Source: Sphingopyxis sp. HIX
GTDB taxonomy: Bacteria; Pseudomonadota; Alphaproteobacteria; Sphingomonadales; Sphingomonadaceae
Length of the DNA stretch: 64,000 nt
Assembly (NCBI RefSeq): GCF_001468285.1
Contig: NZ_LNSB01000003.1
Coordinates: 1 to 64,000, forward strand
Direction: 5' to 3'
A program made the translations under genes and the position numbers. Within the stretch, counting starts at the first letter, position 1; each line of letters starts with the position of its first letter. Below the pieces are notes generated by a model. The model was not told the origin of the DNA. It saw only the letters and a list, made by a program, of their open reading frames with translations, and made no database searches. Below are positions 17,444 through 26,322 of the stretch, piece after piece.

Positions 17444-17869
17444 TCAGGCCTTGAAGTTGGGGAGGATCCAGCCGTCCTGGATCGGAGTCCAGTCGACGCT
17501 GACCTTCATTCCGATATGGACGTCCTCGGCATCGCAACCCGACACATTGGCGTTCAGGCGCGTGCCCGGCGCGCCGTCGAGGTCGACGACGACGGGGACA
17601 TAGACATAATCCTCGCCATTTTTCGGGTTCTTGTTGCAGATCGCATAGCTGAAGATCGTCGCGGTGCCGGGGAGCGTCGGCCATTGTTTGGCGCGGCTGC
17701 CGCATTCGGGGCAGATCGCGGTCGGCGGCATGCGGAAATGGCCGCAATCGCCGCACTGGCACGCGGTGAGCCTGCCCTCTTTCGCCGCCTGCCAGAAGGG
17801 CTCGGTATCGGGGTTGGTGGTGATGCGGATCTGGTCGCCGGGAAGCGCGCGGGCGGGGCCATAGGTCAT
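17444..17869 (-). CDS. DUF35 zinc-ribbon / OB-fold protein (pair 3)
   Basis: 141 residues. It has a cysteine-rich ribbon (C37, C39, C42 and C53, C56; the CxxC pairs are C39/C42 and C53/C56) followed by the OB-fold (TIFSYAICNKNPKNGEDYVY). The loop after the first beta strands is longer than in pairs 1 and 2 and ends in DYVYVPVVVDLDGAPG. It follows the thiolase-fold gene by 5 bases and precedes the CoA-transferase fusion by 4, so the aldolase pair and the transferase are co-transcribed. Confidence 0.87.
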   Translation of the reverse strand: MTYGPARALPGDQIRITTNPDTEPFWQAAKEGRLTACQCGDCGHFRMPPTAICPECGSRAKQWPTLPGTATIFSYAICNKNPKNGEDYVYVPVVVDLDGAPGTRLNANVSGCDAEDVHIGMKVSVDWTPIQDGWILPNFKA

Positions 17870-17874
17870 GTCGG

Positions 17875-19092
17875 TCAGTCCTTGCGCAGGATGAGGCTGG
17901 AGACGGGAAGCGACGCCGGGCCGCCCGAGACGAGCGCGAATTCGGCGTCCTTGACCTGGTTGATCGCGGTGCCGCGCACCTGCTCGACGCCCTCGACGAT
18001 GTGGGTCATGCCGATGATATAGGCTTCGTTCAAATTGCCGCCGTGGGTGTTCACCGGCACCCCGCCGTTGACGCCCTTGCCGGTCGCGGGATCGTAGCGG
18101 AGCTTGCCGGAGAGGACATAATCATTGCCCTCGCCTTTCTCGCAAAAGCCATAATCCTCGAGCTGCATCAGCACCATTGGGCTGAAATGATCATAGATCA
18201 GCGCGACGTCCATGTCCTTGGCGGTCAGGCCCGATTGCGCCCAGACGCGGTCGGCGGTGAATTTGTGGCCGGAGCTCGCGAAATGCGGATCGGGCATGCC
18301 CATCCACGCAAAGGCCCGGCCCCATTCGCGCTGGCCGCCATGCGCGGCGGCGTGGACGACCGCGGGCTTGTGGCGGCAGTCCTTCGCGCGGTCCATCGTC
18401 GTCGTGATCACCGCGACCGCGCCGTCGGTTTCGAGGCAGAAGTCGAGGCGGCGGAGCGGATCGGCGAGCATCACCGAAGCGTCGTACTGCTCCTTGGTCA
18501 GCGGGTCCTTGCGCACGGCTTTCGGCCGATTGTGTGTGTTGGCGCGCGTCGCCATCACCACCTCGCCGAAGGCGTCCTGCGTCGTGCCGTAGAGGTGCAT
18601 GTGGCGCCGCGCGAGCACCGACATCAGATGGCCGGGACCGACGAGGCCCGAGGGCTGGAGAAAGCTGTTTTCGGGATTGGGCGCGGCGGCGCCGAAGACG
18701 ACGCCGAGGCGATGCTGCGGCAATTGCTGCAGCGCCATCAGCGTCACCGTATAAGTGCAATCCTCGTTCATCAGCCCCGCGGTCGCGAGGCCGATCGCAC
18801 CGGGGCAGCCGCCGCCGCCGCTAGTCAGCGTCGCCGACCAGCTGATGTGCGGCATGCCAAGCGTTTCCATCAGCGACGCCGTATCGAACTTGTCGAGATA
18901 GCCCGCGCCCGCAGTCGAATAATAGGAGAAGCCGTCGATCTGCTTGTGGCTGATACCCGCGTCGGCGCAGGCGTTCATGATCGCCTCGGCCGCCATGTCG
19001 TTGATCGTGCGCGGCCAGCTCTTGCCGCGCACATAATAGTCGGTCGCCCCGACCCCGACGATCGCGCATTTGTCCTGATTGACCCAGGCCAT
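17875..19092 (-). CDS. Thiolase-fold lipid-transfer protein, Ltp2-like (pair 3)
   Basis: 405 residues. Unlike pairs 1 and 2 it has a cysteine in the region of the thiolase nucleophile (SGGGGCPGAIGLATAGL), but the C-terminal loop NTHGGNLNEAYIIGM lacks the GHP histidine of true thiolases and matches the NTHGG-xLxEAY pattern of Ltp2 proteins. A retro-aldolase role with the adjacent DUF35 protein is the best guess; a thiolase role is not excluded. It heads a five-gene operon (thiolase-like, DUF35, CoA-transferase fusion, APH kinase, SDR) with the shared palindrome 22 bases upstream. Ribosome site GGGAGAAGAAG. Confidence 0.84.
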   Translation of the reverse strand: MAWVNQDKCAIVGVGATDYYVRGKSWPRTINDMAAEAIMNACADAGISHKQIDGFSYYSTAGAGYLDKFDTASLMETLGMPHISWSATLTSGGGGCPGAIGLATAGLMNEDCTYTVTLMALQQLPQHRLGVVFGAAAPNPENSFLQPSGLVGPGHLMSVLARRHMHLYGTTQDAFGEVVMATRANTHNRPKAVRKDPLTKEQYDASVMLADPLRRLDFCLETDGAVAVITTTMDRAKDCRHKPAVVHAAAHGGQREWGRAFAWMGMPDPHFASSGHKFTADRVWAQSGLTAKDMDVALIYDHFSPMVLMQLEDYGFCEKGEGNDYVLSGKLRYDPATGKGVNGGVPVNTHGGNLNEAYIIGMTHIVEGVEQVRGTAINQVKDAEFALVSGGPASLPVSSLILRKD

Positions 19093-19113
19093 CCGCTTCT
19101 TCTCCCGATTCCC

Positions 19114-19125
19114 AGTTATCTAACT
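19114..19125. promoter_or_regulatory. Shared palindrome, site A (AGTTATCTAACT)
   Basis: AGTTATCTAACT followed by AGGTT, directly upstream of the thiolase-like operon at 19092. It is one of seven copies of the AGTTATATAACT-type inverted repeat found in front of operons in this window. The half-sites GT...AC fit the general GntR operator form. Binding protein inferred to be the GntR product of 20386-21090. Confidence 0.65.
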
Positions 19126-19162
19126 AGGTTGGATATGATGCTGACGCCCGCTTGTCCAGTCG

Positions 19163-20389
19163 TCAAGCGAAATGGAGTTTGCGATATTTACCGCGGAAAT
19201 AGAGCAAGGGGTCGCGGCGCGGCTCGAAAATGGCCTTCAGCACGCGGCCGACGAGGATGAAATGGTCGCCGCCGTCGTGCACCGCATCGCGCGAACATTC
19301 GAAGCTGCTGAGCGATCCGGTGAGCACCGGCGTGCCATATTCGCCGACCTCCCACGGGGTCAGGCCGAAGCGGTCCTCGCCCTTGCCGGCGAAGCGGTTC
19401 GAGGTCGGCTGCTGGCCGATCTGGAGGACATTGACCGCAAAACGCTCGGCGTCGCGCAGATAGGGCGCGCTGCCCGCGTTGTTGGCGATGCAGACGAGCA
19501 GCAAAGGCGGGTCGAGCGAGACCGAGGTGAAGCTGTTCGCGGTGAGCCCGACGGGGGTTCCGTCGGGGCAGATCGCGGTGACGACGGTGACCCCGGTCGC
19601 GAAACAGCCCAAGGCGTCGCGAAAGGTGCGCGCGTCGCTGCCGGCGCGAAATTCGGGCGAACCGCGCGGGGCGCGGCGTTCGAGGAAATCGATGAGATAG
19701 CCGCCGAGCGCGTCGGCGCGGTCGTCGGTGACGACCAGCGCGCTGTTCTCGACCTCGACGAGTTCGCCGTCGGGAAGCTGCGCGACGAAGGCGGCGGCGT
19801 CGGCTTTCGACACCAGTTCGCTGATCGCACCGCGGACGTAGAGGGTCGGCAGCGCGATCTTCGCCGCGACGCCGTCGAGGCGATCGGCCATCGCCGAGGT
19901 ATCGAGCGTGTCGAAGAGGCGAACGTCCCATTGCGCCTGCCCGGGGGCGAGCGTCGCCGCCTCGCGGATGCGTTCGCCGACACGCCGCGCGAGCGCGGGG
20001 TCGACCTGCACCGGCGAGTCGACGAGGACCAGGCCCGAGGCGAGCACCGCGGCGTCGCGTTCGAGCGCGGCGCTGGCGATCCAGCCGCCGAGCGTCGAGG
20101 CGACGACGACGGGGCGCGTGCCCATCTGCGACAGCACGGCGCGCAGATCCTCGACCAGCGCCTCGAAATCGTAACGCGCATCCTCGGGCCATTCGCTGCC
20201 GCCGTGCCCGCGGAGGTCGAGGCTGATGACGCGGCGGCCGGCTTTTTCGAGCGATTGGGCTACGCCGCCCCAGACCGCGCGGGTCTGGCCGGCGCCGTGG
20301 AGCAGCAGCACCGCAGGGTCGTTTTCGGCGCCGATCACCTCGGCCTCGAGCCGAACGCCCGCGAAACCCCGATATTCGACGATGCTCAT
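19163..20389 (-). CDS. Fusion of a degenerate alpha/beta-hydrolase domain and a flavin reductase domain
   Basis: 408 residues from the ATG overlapping the GntR stop (ATGA). Residues 1-240 are an alpha/beta-hydrolase fold (LLLHGAGQTRAVWGG, LDLRGHGGS). The nucleophile elbow reads VASTLGG instead of the usual VGHSMGG, so Thr99 replaces serine; the acid position is Glu191 (RGAISELVS) and the histidine position is Ala/Leu at 217-218 (ENSALVVTDD). Residues 250-408 are a flavin reductase (RDALGCFATGVTVVTAI, GLTANSFTSVSLDPPLLLV), the type that supplies reduced flavin to two-component monooxygenases. No two-component monooxygenase large subunit is in view. The hydrolase half may bind substrate or act as a pseudoenzyme. 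Confidence 0.85.
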   Translation of the reverse strand: MSIVEYRGFAGVRLEAEVIGAENDPAVLLLHGAGQTRAVWGGVAQSLEKAGRRVISLDLRGHGGSEWPEDARYDFEALVEDLRAVLSQMGTRPVVVASTLGGWIASAALERDAAVLASGLVLVDSPVQVDPALARRVGERIREAATLAPGQAQWDVRLFDTLDTSAMADRLDGVAAKIALPTLYVRGAISELVSKADAAAFVAQLPDGELVEVENSALVVTDDRADALGGYLIDFLERRAPRGSPEFRAGSDARTFRDALGCFATGVTVVTAICPDGTPVGLTANSFTSVSLDPPLLLVCIANNAGSAPYLRDAERFAVNVLQIGQQPTSNRFAGKGEDRFGLTPWEVGEYGTPVLTGSLSSFECSRDAVHDGGDHFILVGRVLKAIFEPRRDPLLYFRGKYRKLHFA

Positions 20390-21090
20390 GCCTGCTTCTT
20401 CTCCTCGGTGCTGCCCAGATGCAGCCATGCGTCGAACTGGTCCGACCGGCGGCGCATCATCAGCCGCGCGATGTCGGCATCGCCGTCGATAATCGCCTGG
20501 CACAGGCTGTGCTGCATGGCGCGGGTGCGCGCGCGCCGGTCGGGATCGGCGTAGAGGTCGCTGCCGCGTTCGTCGAGACCAAAGCTGTAGCCGATTTCGA
20601 GGATCAGTTCGACCACCGGATTGCCGCTCATGCCCGCGATCAGGCGCGCCATCAGGACTTCGGCGGCGATGAGGTCGCGCGGCGTATCGCGCGCGTCGAT
20701 GGTGGCGACGAAGGCGTGCAGCGCCTCGACATCGGCGGTGCTGCGGTGGCGCGCGGCGGCGACGGCAGCTTCCTCGGAGACCGGGCGGGTGACCTGGATG
20801 ACATGGCCGAGGTTGGCGCCTTTCATGCGCAGGAAGCGCGCAAGCGACTGGATCGCGTCGCGCGCGTCGGGACGCTCGGCATAATAGCCGCCCTGCGCGC
20901 CGCGGCGGATGCTGATCAGCCGGTCGCGCTCGACGAGCTTTGCGGCCTGGCGCAACGTCGGGCGGCTGACCCCGAAGCGGGCGATGAGGTCGTCCTCAGC
21001 GCCGAGGTGGCTGCCGGGGTCGGCGGCGAGGCTGAGCTGCGCGAGATTGCGGGCGGTGCGGGTGGCGAGGGTTTCGGTAGTGATTGCCAT
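20386..21090 (-). CDS. GntR/FadR-family transcriptional regulator (candidate master regulator)
   Basis: 234 residues from ATG 21090; in-frame ATGs at 21114 and an alternative start at 21123 would add 8-11 residues. The N-terminal winged helix carries the GntR signature (EDDLIARFGVSRPTLRQAAK, about residues 32-51, then LISIRRGAQGGYY). The C-terminal helical domain is FadR-like and probably binds an acyl-CoA or acid. It is followed by the hydrolase/flavin reductase fusion (ATGA overlap). The palindrome at 21146 lies in its divergent promoter region, which suggests autoregulation and control of all seven palindrome-bearing operons. Confidence 0.85.
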   Translation of the reverse strand: MAITTETLATRTARNLAQLSLAADPGSHLGAEDDLIARFGVSRPTLRQAAKLVERDRLISIRRGAQGGYYAERPDARDAIQSLARFLRMKGANLGHVIQVTRPVSEEAAVAAARHRSTADVEALHAFVATIDARDTPRDLIAAEVLMARLIAGMSGNPVVELILEIGYSFGLDERGSDLYADPDRRARTRAMQHSLCQAIIDGDADIARLMMRRRSDQFDAWLHLGSTEEKKQA

Positions 21091-21142
21091 AACAGGTATC
21101 TGTTTAAGCTTCATGCCGCCCAATGTCTAGCCCATCCGGCTC

Positions 21143-21171
21143 TTGACTTATATAACTAGGTATCTTTTAAT
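21143..21171 (+). promoter_or_regulatory. Promoter of the 21210 amidohydrolase with palindrome site B
   Basis: A -35 TTGACT (21143-21148) and -10 TTTAAT (21166-21171) are 17 bases apart. The palindrome ACTTATATAACT (21146-21157) overlaps the -35 box and fills the spacer, so a bound protein would block polymerase. The region is divergent with the GntR gene. Promoter elements are predictions from sequence. Confidence 0.62.
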
Positions 21172-21209
21172 GACCGAAAGACCGATAGCGAGTCGCGAGG
21201 AGACTGCCG

Positions 21210-22325
21210 ATGAAACCCTTTGTGTTCAGCGCCGACAGCCACATCATGGAACCGTCGGACATCTTCCTCGAGGGCCTGCCCGCGTCGCTCAAGGACCATG
21301 CGATCCACGCGCGGATGGAAGGCGAATATCTGGTGACCGGGACCAAGGACAAGATCATCTATCGCCTGCGCGTCGGCCAGCACCGCGAGAAGCAGCTCGG
21401 CGATGCACAGCGGCGCGGCATCCGCGAGATCGCCGGGCGGCTCGAGGACATGGAACTCGAAGGGATCGACAGCGAAATCTGTTTCCCGTCGCTGGGCCTC
21501 TGGCTCTATTGCCTCGACAGCCCCGATGCCGAGGCGGCGTCGGCGCGGCTGTACAACGACTGGAACGACAGCTTCCTCGGCGGGCATCCGAACCGCTTCG
21601 TGCGCTGCGGCATGCTGCCGGTGCTCGATTTCTCGAACACGCTGGCCGAGCTCGACTATCTGGCGTCGAAGGGCTTCACCGCAGCGATGCTGCCCGCGGT
21701 GACGCCGCCGGGCCTGCCGAAGTACAACAACGAGGCCTGGGACCCGGTTTTCGCCAAGGGCGCGGCGCTGGGCATCGTGTTCGTGATGCACACGGGCACG
21801 GGGCTGGAGAGCGTGATCGTCGAGCGTGGGCCGGGCGCGGGGATCATCAACTACACCAACCAGATGAACGATGCCCAGCACAGCGCGATGTACCTGACCG
21901 CGGGCGGCGTGCTCGACCGCAATCCGGGCGCGAAGGTCGCCTTCATCGAGAGCGGCGCGAGCTGGCTCGTCGCGCTCGCCGAGCGGATGGACGAGGTGTC
22001 GGTGGCGCATGCGAATTTCGTGTTTCCGAAACTGACGCGTTCGCCGAGCCAGATCGTCGACGACCAGATCTGGGCGAGCTTCCAGCACGATCGCGCGTGC
22101 ATCGCGTCGGCCGCCGCGGGGCTGCCGGGAGCCAAGAATGTCATGTGGGGATCGGATTATCCGCACGCCGAGGGGACCTTCCCGATCAGCCGGCGCATCG
22201 TCGACGAGCTGTTCGAGGGGATGGCGGTCAGCGACGACGTGCGGCGGAACATCCTGGGGTTGAACGCCGCGCGGTTGTTCGGGCTGGAGCCGCAAGTGGC
22301 GACGAGCGAGAAAGTGGCGGCTTAG
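21210..22325 (+). CDS. Amidohydrolase-2 family metal-dependent hydrolase
   Basis: 371 residues, ribosome site GAGGAGAC before the ATG. It begins with the family metal motif SADSHIMEPSDIF (D-x-H, then EP), has VFVMHTGTG near residue 193, and ends with the WGSDYPHAEGTFP metal-site strand (about residue 313). It is shorter than the paralogue at 1787 and lies alone on its transcript, divergent from the GntR regulator. The family covers hydrolases and decarboxylases; the palindrome operator ties it to the same regulon as the TonB receptor and the SDR operon. Substrate unknown. Confidence 0.83.
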   Translation: MKPFVFSADSHIMEPSDIFLEGLPASLKDHAIHARMEGEYLVTGTKDKIIYRLRVGQHREKQLGDAQRRGIREIAGRLEDMELEGIDSEICFPSLGLWLYCLDSPDAEAASARLYNDWNDSFLGGHPNRFVRCGMLPVLDFSNTLAELDYLASKGFTAAMLPAVTPPGLPKYNNEAWDPVFAKGAALGIVFVMHTGTGLESVIVERGPGAGIINYTNQMNDAQHSAMYLTAGGVLDRNPGAKVAFIESGASWLVALAERMDEVSVAHANFVFPKLTRSPSQIVDDQIWASFQHDRACIASAAAGLPGAKNVMWGSDYPHAEGTFPISRRIVDELFEGMAVSDDVRRNILGLNAARLFGLEPQVATSEKVAA

Positions 22326-22331
22326 CGCCCT

Positions 22332-22490
22332 CCCCTTCCCGCAAGCGGGAGGGGCTGTGAGACCTGGTCCGGCGTAGCCGGGCCTTTGGTCGAGCGGGGT
22401 GGGCATCGTCACCTTGCGGCCTTGCCCACCCCGCTGCGACTAGCGAAACAAGTTCGCAAGTCTCGCTGCCCCTCCCGCTTGCGGGAGGGG
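22332..22490. repeat. GC-rich hairpin repeat element, type A
   Basis: GGGAGG/CCTCCC hairpins at both ends (22332-22354, 22469-22490) around the same CCCACCCCGCTGCGACTAGC core as at 8261-8376. A middle insert (GGTCCGGCGTAGCCGGGCC) forms another small hairpin. It separates convergent genes. Confidence 0.78.
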
Positions 22491-22497
22491 TTTTCAT

Positions 22498-23748
22498 TCA
22501 CTCCTCCAACGGCTTCGCCGTCCGCCCCGCCATGATCGCGGCTATCCCGCCGACCAGCAGGCAGCAGGACAGGATCGCCAGCGAGGGCTGCAGCGACAGT
22601 TCGCCATAGCCCGGCGTAAAGGCCTTGCTGAGATAGCCCGCGACGGTGCCGCCGAGGCCGACCCCCGCCAGCCCGATGAACATGTTGATCGTCGCCGACA
22701 TCATCGCGCGCATCTGCACCGGCACCTGCGCGAAGCAGAGCGCGATGATGGGCCCGAGGTGCAGCGTCATCATGAACTTCACCACGACGAAGCAGGCGAG
22801 CGCGACATAGGCGTTCTCGGCGAGCGCGAAGCCGACGCCGAAGGGGAAGCTGACGAGCAGGCCGATCCCCGCGAACCAGCCGTTGAAGCCGGGCTTGGCC
22901 TGGCCATAGCGGTCGCTGACCCAGCCCGCGACGAGATTGCCGATGACGAGTCCCGCCGCCATCGCGCCACCGAGCCAGAAGCCCGTCTCGGTCTTGTCCA
23001 TGCCGTGGACGCGCTGGAAGAAGGAGGCACCCCACAGGATGAAGGCGAAGCCGGTGAGCGGGACCATGCAGAGCAGCAGCCCGACCCAGCGTAGCGACGT
23101 GCTGGCGGCCATGGTGCGGAGGACCTCGCCGAGGCTGGTCTGCGGCGGGGCCACCGGTTCGACGACACCGCGGCGGCGCGGCTCGGCGGCGAGCAGATAG
23201 ACGAGCAGGCCGACCGCGATCCCCGGCAAGCCGACGATCAGGAAGACGGTGCGCCAATCATACCATTGCGACAGCCAGCCCGCGAGCGCGAGCCCGCCAG
23301 ACAGGCCGACGGCGTTGGCGGCGAGCATCACCGAGATGATCGTCGTGCGGCGGTCCTTGGGAAAGATGTCGGTGAGCAGCGACAGGCCCGCGGGCCCTGC
23401 CCCCGCCTCGGCCGCGGCAAGGCCGATGCGCGCGAGGAGCATCTGCCAGAAGCTGTGCGCGAAGGCCGAAAGCGCGGTCGCGGCGCTCCAGATCGAGACG
23501 CAGACCGCGATGACGAGGCGGCGGTCGCCGCGGTCGGCGTAGCGCGCGATCGGAAAGGCAGCGAGCGCATAGAAGGCGGCGAAGGCGATGCCGGTGAGCA
23601 AGCCGAGCTGGCCGTCGTCGAGCCCGAGCTCGACCTTGATATCGTCCTGGAAGAGGGTGAAGACCTGGCGATCGACGTAGGAGAGGATCGCGACGACGAC
23701 GAGCAGGCCCAGCGTCAGGCCGCGGCGGCTCGAGATTTCCGAAGACAT
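22498..23748 (-). CDS. MFS transporter, 12-helix
   Basis: 416 residues from ATG 23748; an in-frame upstream stretch of 29 residues has no ribosome site. Motif A-like loop RYADRGDRRLV (about residue 75), several hydrophobic helices and a YVDRQVF segment in the first helix are typical of the sphingomonad carboxylate/aromatic-acid MFS group. It stands downstream of the TonB receptor gene on the same strand, but a strong terminator lies between them, so it needs its own promoter, of which nothing clear is seen. Probable inner-membrane partner for uptake of the receptor's substrate. Confidence 0.84.
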   Translation of the reverse strand: MSSEISSRRGLTLGLLVVVAILSYVDRQVFTLFQDDIKVELGLDDGQLGLLTGIAFAAFYALAAFPIARYADRGDRRLVIAVCVSIWSAATALSAFAHSFWQMLLARIGLAAAEAGAGPAGLSLLTDIFPKDRRTTIISVMLAANAVGLSGGLALAGWLSQWYDWRTVFLIVGLPGIAVGLLVYLLAAEPRRRGVVEPVAPPQTSLGEVLRTMAASTSLRWVGLLLCMVPLTGFAFILWGASFFQRVHGMDKTETGFWLGGAMAAGLVIGNLVAGWVSDRYGQAKPGFNGWFAGIGLLVSFPFGVGFALAENAYVALACFVVVKFMMTLHLGPIIALCFAQVPVQMRAMMSATINMFIGLAGVGLGGTVAGYLSKAFTPGYGELSLQPSLAILSCCLLVGGIAAIMAGRTAKPLEE

Positions 23749-23795
23749 GTCATTCCTTTCGCGGGGGGATACGAAGGCAAAAAAGGCGGGGCCGG

Positions 23796-23832
23796 AAAAA
23801 AAGAGGGGAGGTCCGGCAAGCCGTCCCTCCCC
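23796..23832 (-). terminator. Rho-independent terminator after the TonB receptor gene
   Basis: On the - strand a GGGGAGG arm, a nested CGGC-TT-GCCG stem and a CCTCCCC arm are followed by TC and seven Ts. The stem is nearly perfect and the T-run lies on the correct side for transcription from the receptor gene. Confidence 0.8.
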
Positions 23833-23862
23833 CAATGCTCCCTAGAGAGCGCCCTGTGGTCC

Positions 23863-26277
23863 TCAGAATTTGAACGTCCCCGTAATGCCGTAGCTGCGCG
23901 GCTCGTTGTACGAAGTCCCGACATAGATGTTGCTGAGCAGCAGCGTATATTGCTGTTCCTGGTCGCCCGTGAGGTTCTTGCCCCACAGCGCCAGTTCGAA
24001 GTTCTTTTCCGGACCGAAGCTCACCGCGACGCGCGCGTTGAGCAGGCCGAGTGAACCCGATTGCGCGACCGCGGCGAGTTGGTCGGCCTGCGCCTGCGTC
24101 AGACCGAGCCCACCCGGTGCGGTCGAGGTGAACATGCTCGCCGGAATGTCGATCTGCGGCATCTTGCCCTGCCACGCGTAGACGATGTTGGCGTCGAAGC
24201 CGACGTTGCCGAAGTCCTGCTTGTAATTGGCGCCGACGGTGAACTGCTTCTTGACGATGCCGACGAGCAGATAGTCGCTCTTGTCGACGGTCACGATCGT
24301 CTGGTTCGGGGGCGTGCCGGCAAGCGCCTTACCCTCATAACGCGTATATTTGGGATCGCTGAGCGCACCCGACGCGAAGATGGTGAAGCCATCGACCACC
24401 TCGAACGAAGTATCGACCTCCAAGCCCCAGGTTTCGGTGTCGGCGTTCTCGATCACCGTCTGGCTGATGCCGTTCGGCGCAAGCACCGGGCTGCGCTGCG
24501 CATCGCGGACCTTGTTGTGATAGCCGGCGATATTGAAACGTCCGCGCCCGCCGAGGAAGGTCGTCTTGATGCCGATTTCCTGCTCGTGGACGATTTCGGG
24601 ATCCGACGGGATCGAATCCGCGAGCGTCACCGTGCGCAGTTGCAGCGCACCCGAACGATAGCCCTTGCTGTGCTTGGCATAGACGAGAATGTCGTCGGTC
24701 AGGTCGTAATCGACGCCGATCGTGTAGGACAGGTTGGTGAAGGTCTTGTGCCGCTCGCGCAGGCACGGAATCGCCACCGTCGAAGGGGTGCAACGCACGA
24801 ACTGGTCGGTGTTGTCGACGACATCGCCCGACTGGGTGACCACGCGCTTGTCGTCGATCGAATAGCGCAGGCCGCCGGTGATGTTGAAGCGGTCGGTCAG
24901 CGCATAGTTGAGCTGGCCATACATGCCGAAGCTGTCGTTATCGAGATTGCCCGAGAAGTTCGACCAGCTCGTGCGGCCGACGAACTGCGCCGGCACGGTC
25001 GGACCCGCCGCGAACTTGCCGTTGAACAGGTTCGAGCGCGACTGGTCGAAGCCGGTCTCACGGAAATAGGTGATACCGGTCGCGAAGTTGAGCCGATCGT
25101 CGAAGGCAACGCCGGTGGCCTGCAGCTCGGTCGAATATTGCTTCAGGTCCTGCGTACCTTCGGTGAAGTGGCCCGCGAAGCTCGTTCCGTCGAGATCGAC
25201 GAGGTTCTCGCTCTGCACGCCGCGATAGCCGTTGATCCAGCGTATCTGGCCGAAGTTGGTATCGAGGATGAATTTCGCGGTGTAGGTCTGCGTCTTCGTC
25301 TTGTTGAACGGCCCGCGCGGGTCGGCGCCGACGACCGCCGACGGCGGCGTATAGGCGGCGAGATTGGGGTTGCCTCCGAAGGCGGCGCGTTCGGCGGCGG
25401 CGATGCCATCGACGATCGGCTTGGCCGGGCCGAAGGCCGCAGGCGCATTGAAGAAGAGATTCTGACGGACGGGGCCGTCGATATAGGTATCGTACCACTC
25501 GCCCGACAGAAGGATTTCAAAAGTATCAGTCGGTTTCCAGCCGATCTTGACGCGGCCGTTCCACGTCTCGCGGCCCTCATATTTGGCGCCGGTGTTGATG
25601 TCGGTCTTGTAGCCGTCGCGCTTCTGGTAATAGAGCGCGCCGCGGATCGCGATGGTATCGGACAGGCCGAGGTTGAGCACCGCCTGCCCCGTGCGTTCGT
25701 CAAAACGGCCGTAGGTGGCGCTGGCCTTGCCCGAAATCTCGCCATAGCGGGGGTTCGCGGTCTGGATCAGCACCGCGCCTGCCGAGGTGTTGCGGCCGAA
25801 GAGCGTGCCCTGCGGGCCCTTCAGCACCTGCACGCTTTCGACGTCGACGAGTTCGACGTTCAAGCCGTAGGCGCGCGCGATGTACATCTCGTCGAGATAG
25901 GTGCCCACCGACGGTTCGAGCGTCGCGATATTGTCGTTCTGGACCTGGCCACGCATGGCGAGCGAGAAGGCGGTCGGGTTGTTGCCGGCACCGCGGATGT
26001 TGAAGCCGGGGGTGAAGCTCGCAATGTCCTCGACCTTCGAAATGCCCTGCTCGGTCAGTTTCTCGCCACTGAAGGCGGTGATCGCGATCGGCGTTTCCTG
26101 GATGTTGGCATCCTGCTTGGTCACGCCGATGACCACGATCGCGTCGTCGTCATATTCGGATTCGTCGGCGGACGCCGCGGCATCCTGCGCATAGGCGGGG
26201 ACCGACGACAGCGCCAACGCCGCCATCGACGCGGCGACGAGCAAGCGAGCCGAATCGCGCTTTTGCTTGAAATTCAT
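23863..26277 (-). CDS. TonB-dependent outer-membrane receptor
   Basis: 804 residues. A signal peptide is clear (charged start, hydrophobic LLVAASMAALALSS, cleavage near PAYA-Q, residue 30). A TonB-box-like DDAIVVIGV follows. The plug domain (ETPIAITAFSGEKL ... GPQGTLFGRNTSAGAV, about residues 60-165) leads into a long beta barrel ending in the C-terminal aromatic signature (GITGTFKF). It would import a bulky or scarce hydrophobic substrate across the outer membrane. The start at 26277 gives the correct leader; an upstream in-frame start adds six non-leader residues. It has its own promoter carrying the regulon palindrome and ends in a strong terminator. Confidence 0.95.
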   Translation of the reverse strand: MNFKQKRDSARLLVAASMAALALSSVPAYAQDAAASADESEYDDDAIVVIGVTKQDANIQETPIAITAFSGEKLTEQGISKVEDIASFTPGFNIRGAGNNPTAFSLAMRGQVQNDNIATLEPSVGTYLDEMYIARAYGLNVELVDVESVQVLKGPQGTLFGRNTSAGAVLIQTANPRYGEISGKASATYGRFDERTGQAVLNLGLSDTIAIRGALYYQKRDGYKTDINTGAKYEGRETWNGRVKIGWKPTDTFEILLSGEWYDTYIDGPVRQNLFFNAPAAFGPAKPIVDGIAAAERAAFGGNPNLAAYTPPSAVVGADPRGPFNKTKTQTYTAKFILDTNFGQIRWINGYRGVQSENLVDLDGTSFAGHFTEGTQDLKQYSTELQATGVAFDDRLNFATGITYFRETGFDQSRSNLFNGKFAAGPTVPAQFVGRTSWSNFSGNLDNDSFGMYGQLNYALTDRFNITGGLRYSIDDKRVVTQSGDVVDNTDQFVRCTPSTVAIPCLRERHKTFTNLSYTIGVDYDLTDDILVYAKHSKGYRSGALQLRTVTLADSIPSDPEIVHEQEIGIKTTFLGGRGRFNIAGYHNKVRDAQRSPVLAPNGISQTVIENADTETWGLEVDTSFEVVDGFTIFASGALSDPKYTRYEGKALAGTPPNQTIVTVDKSDYLLVGIVKKQFTVGANYKQDFGNVGFDANIVYAWQGKMPQIDIPASMFTSTAPGGLGLTQAQADQLAAVAQSGSLGLLNARVAVSFGPEKNFELALWGKNLTGDQEQQYTLLLSNIYVGTSYNEPRSYGITGTFKF

Positions 26278-26322
26278 GGTCAACATCCTCCCCACGAGGC
26301 TTCCTGGCGTCCTCGCTTGGCC

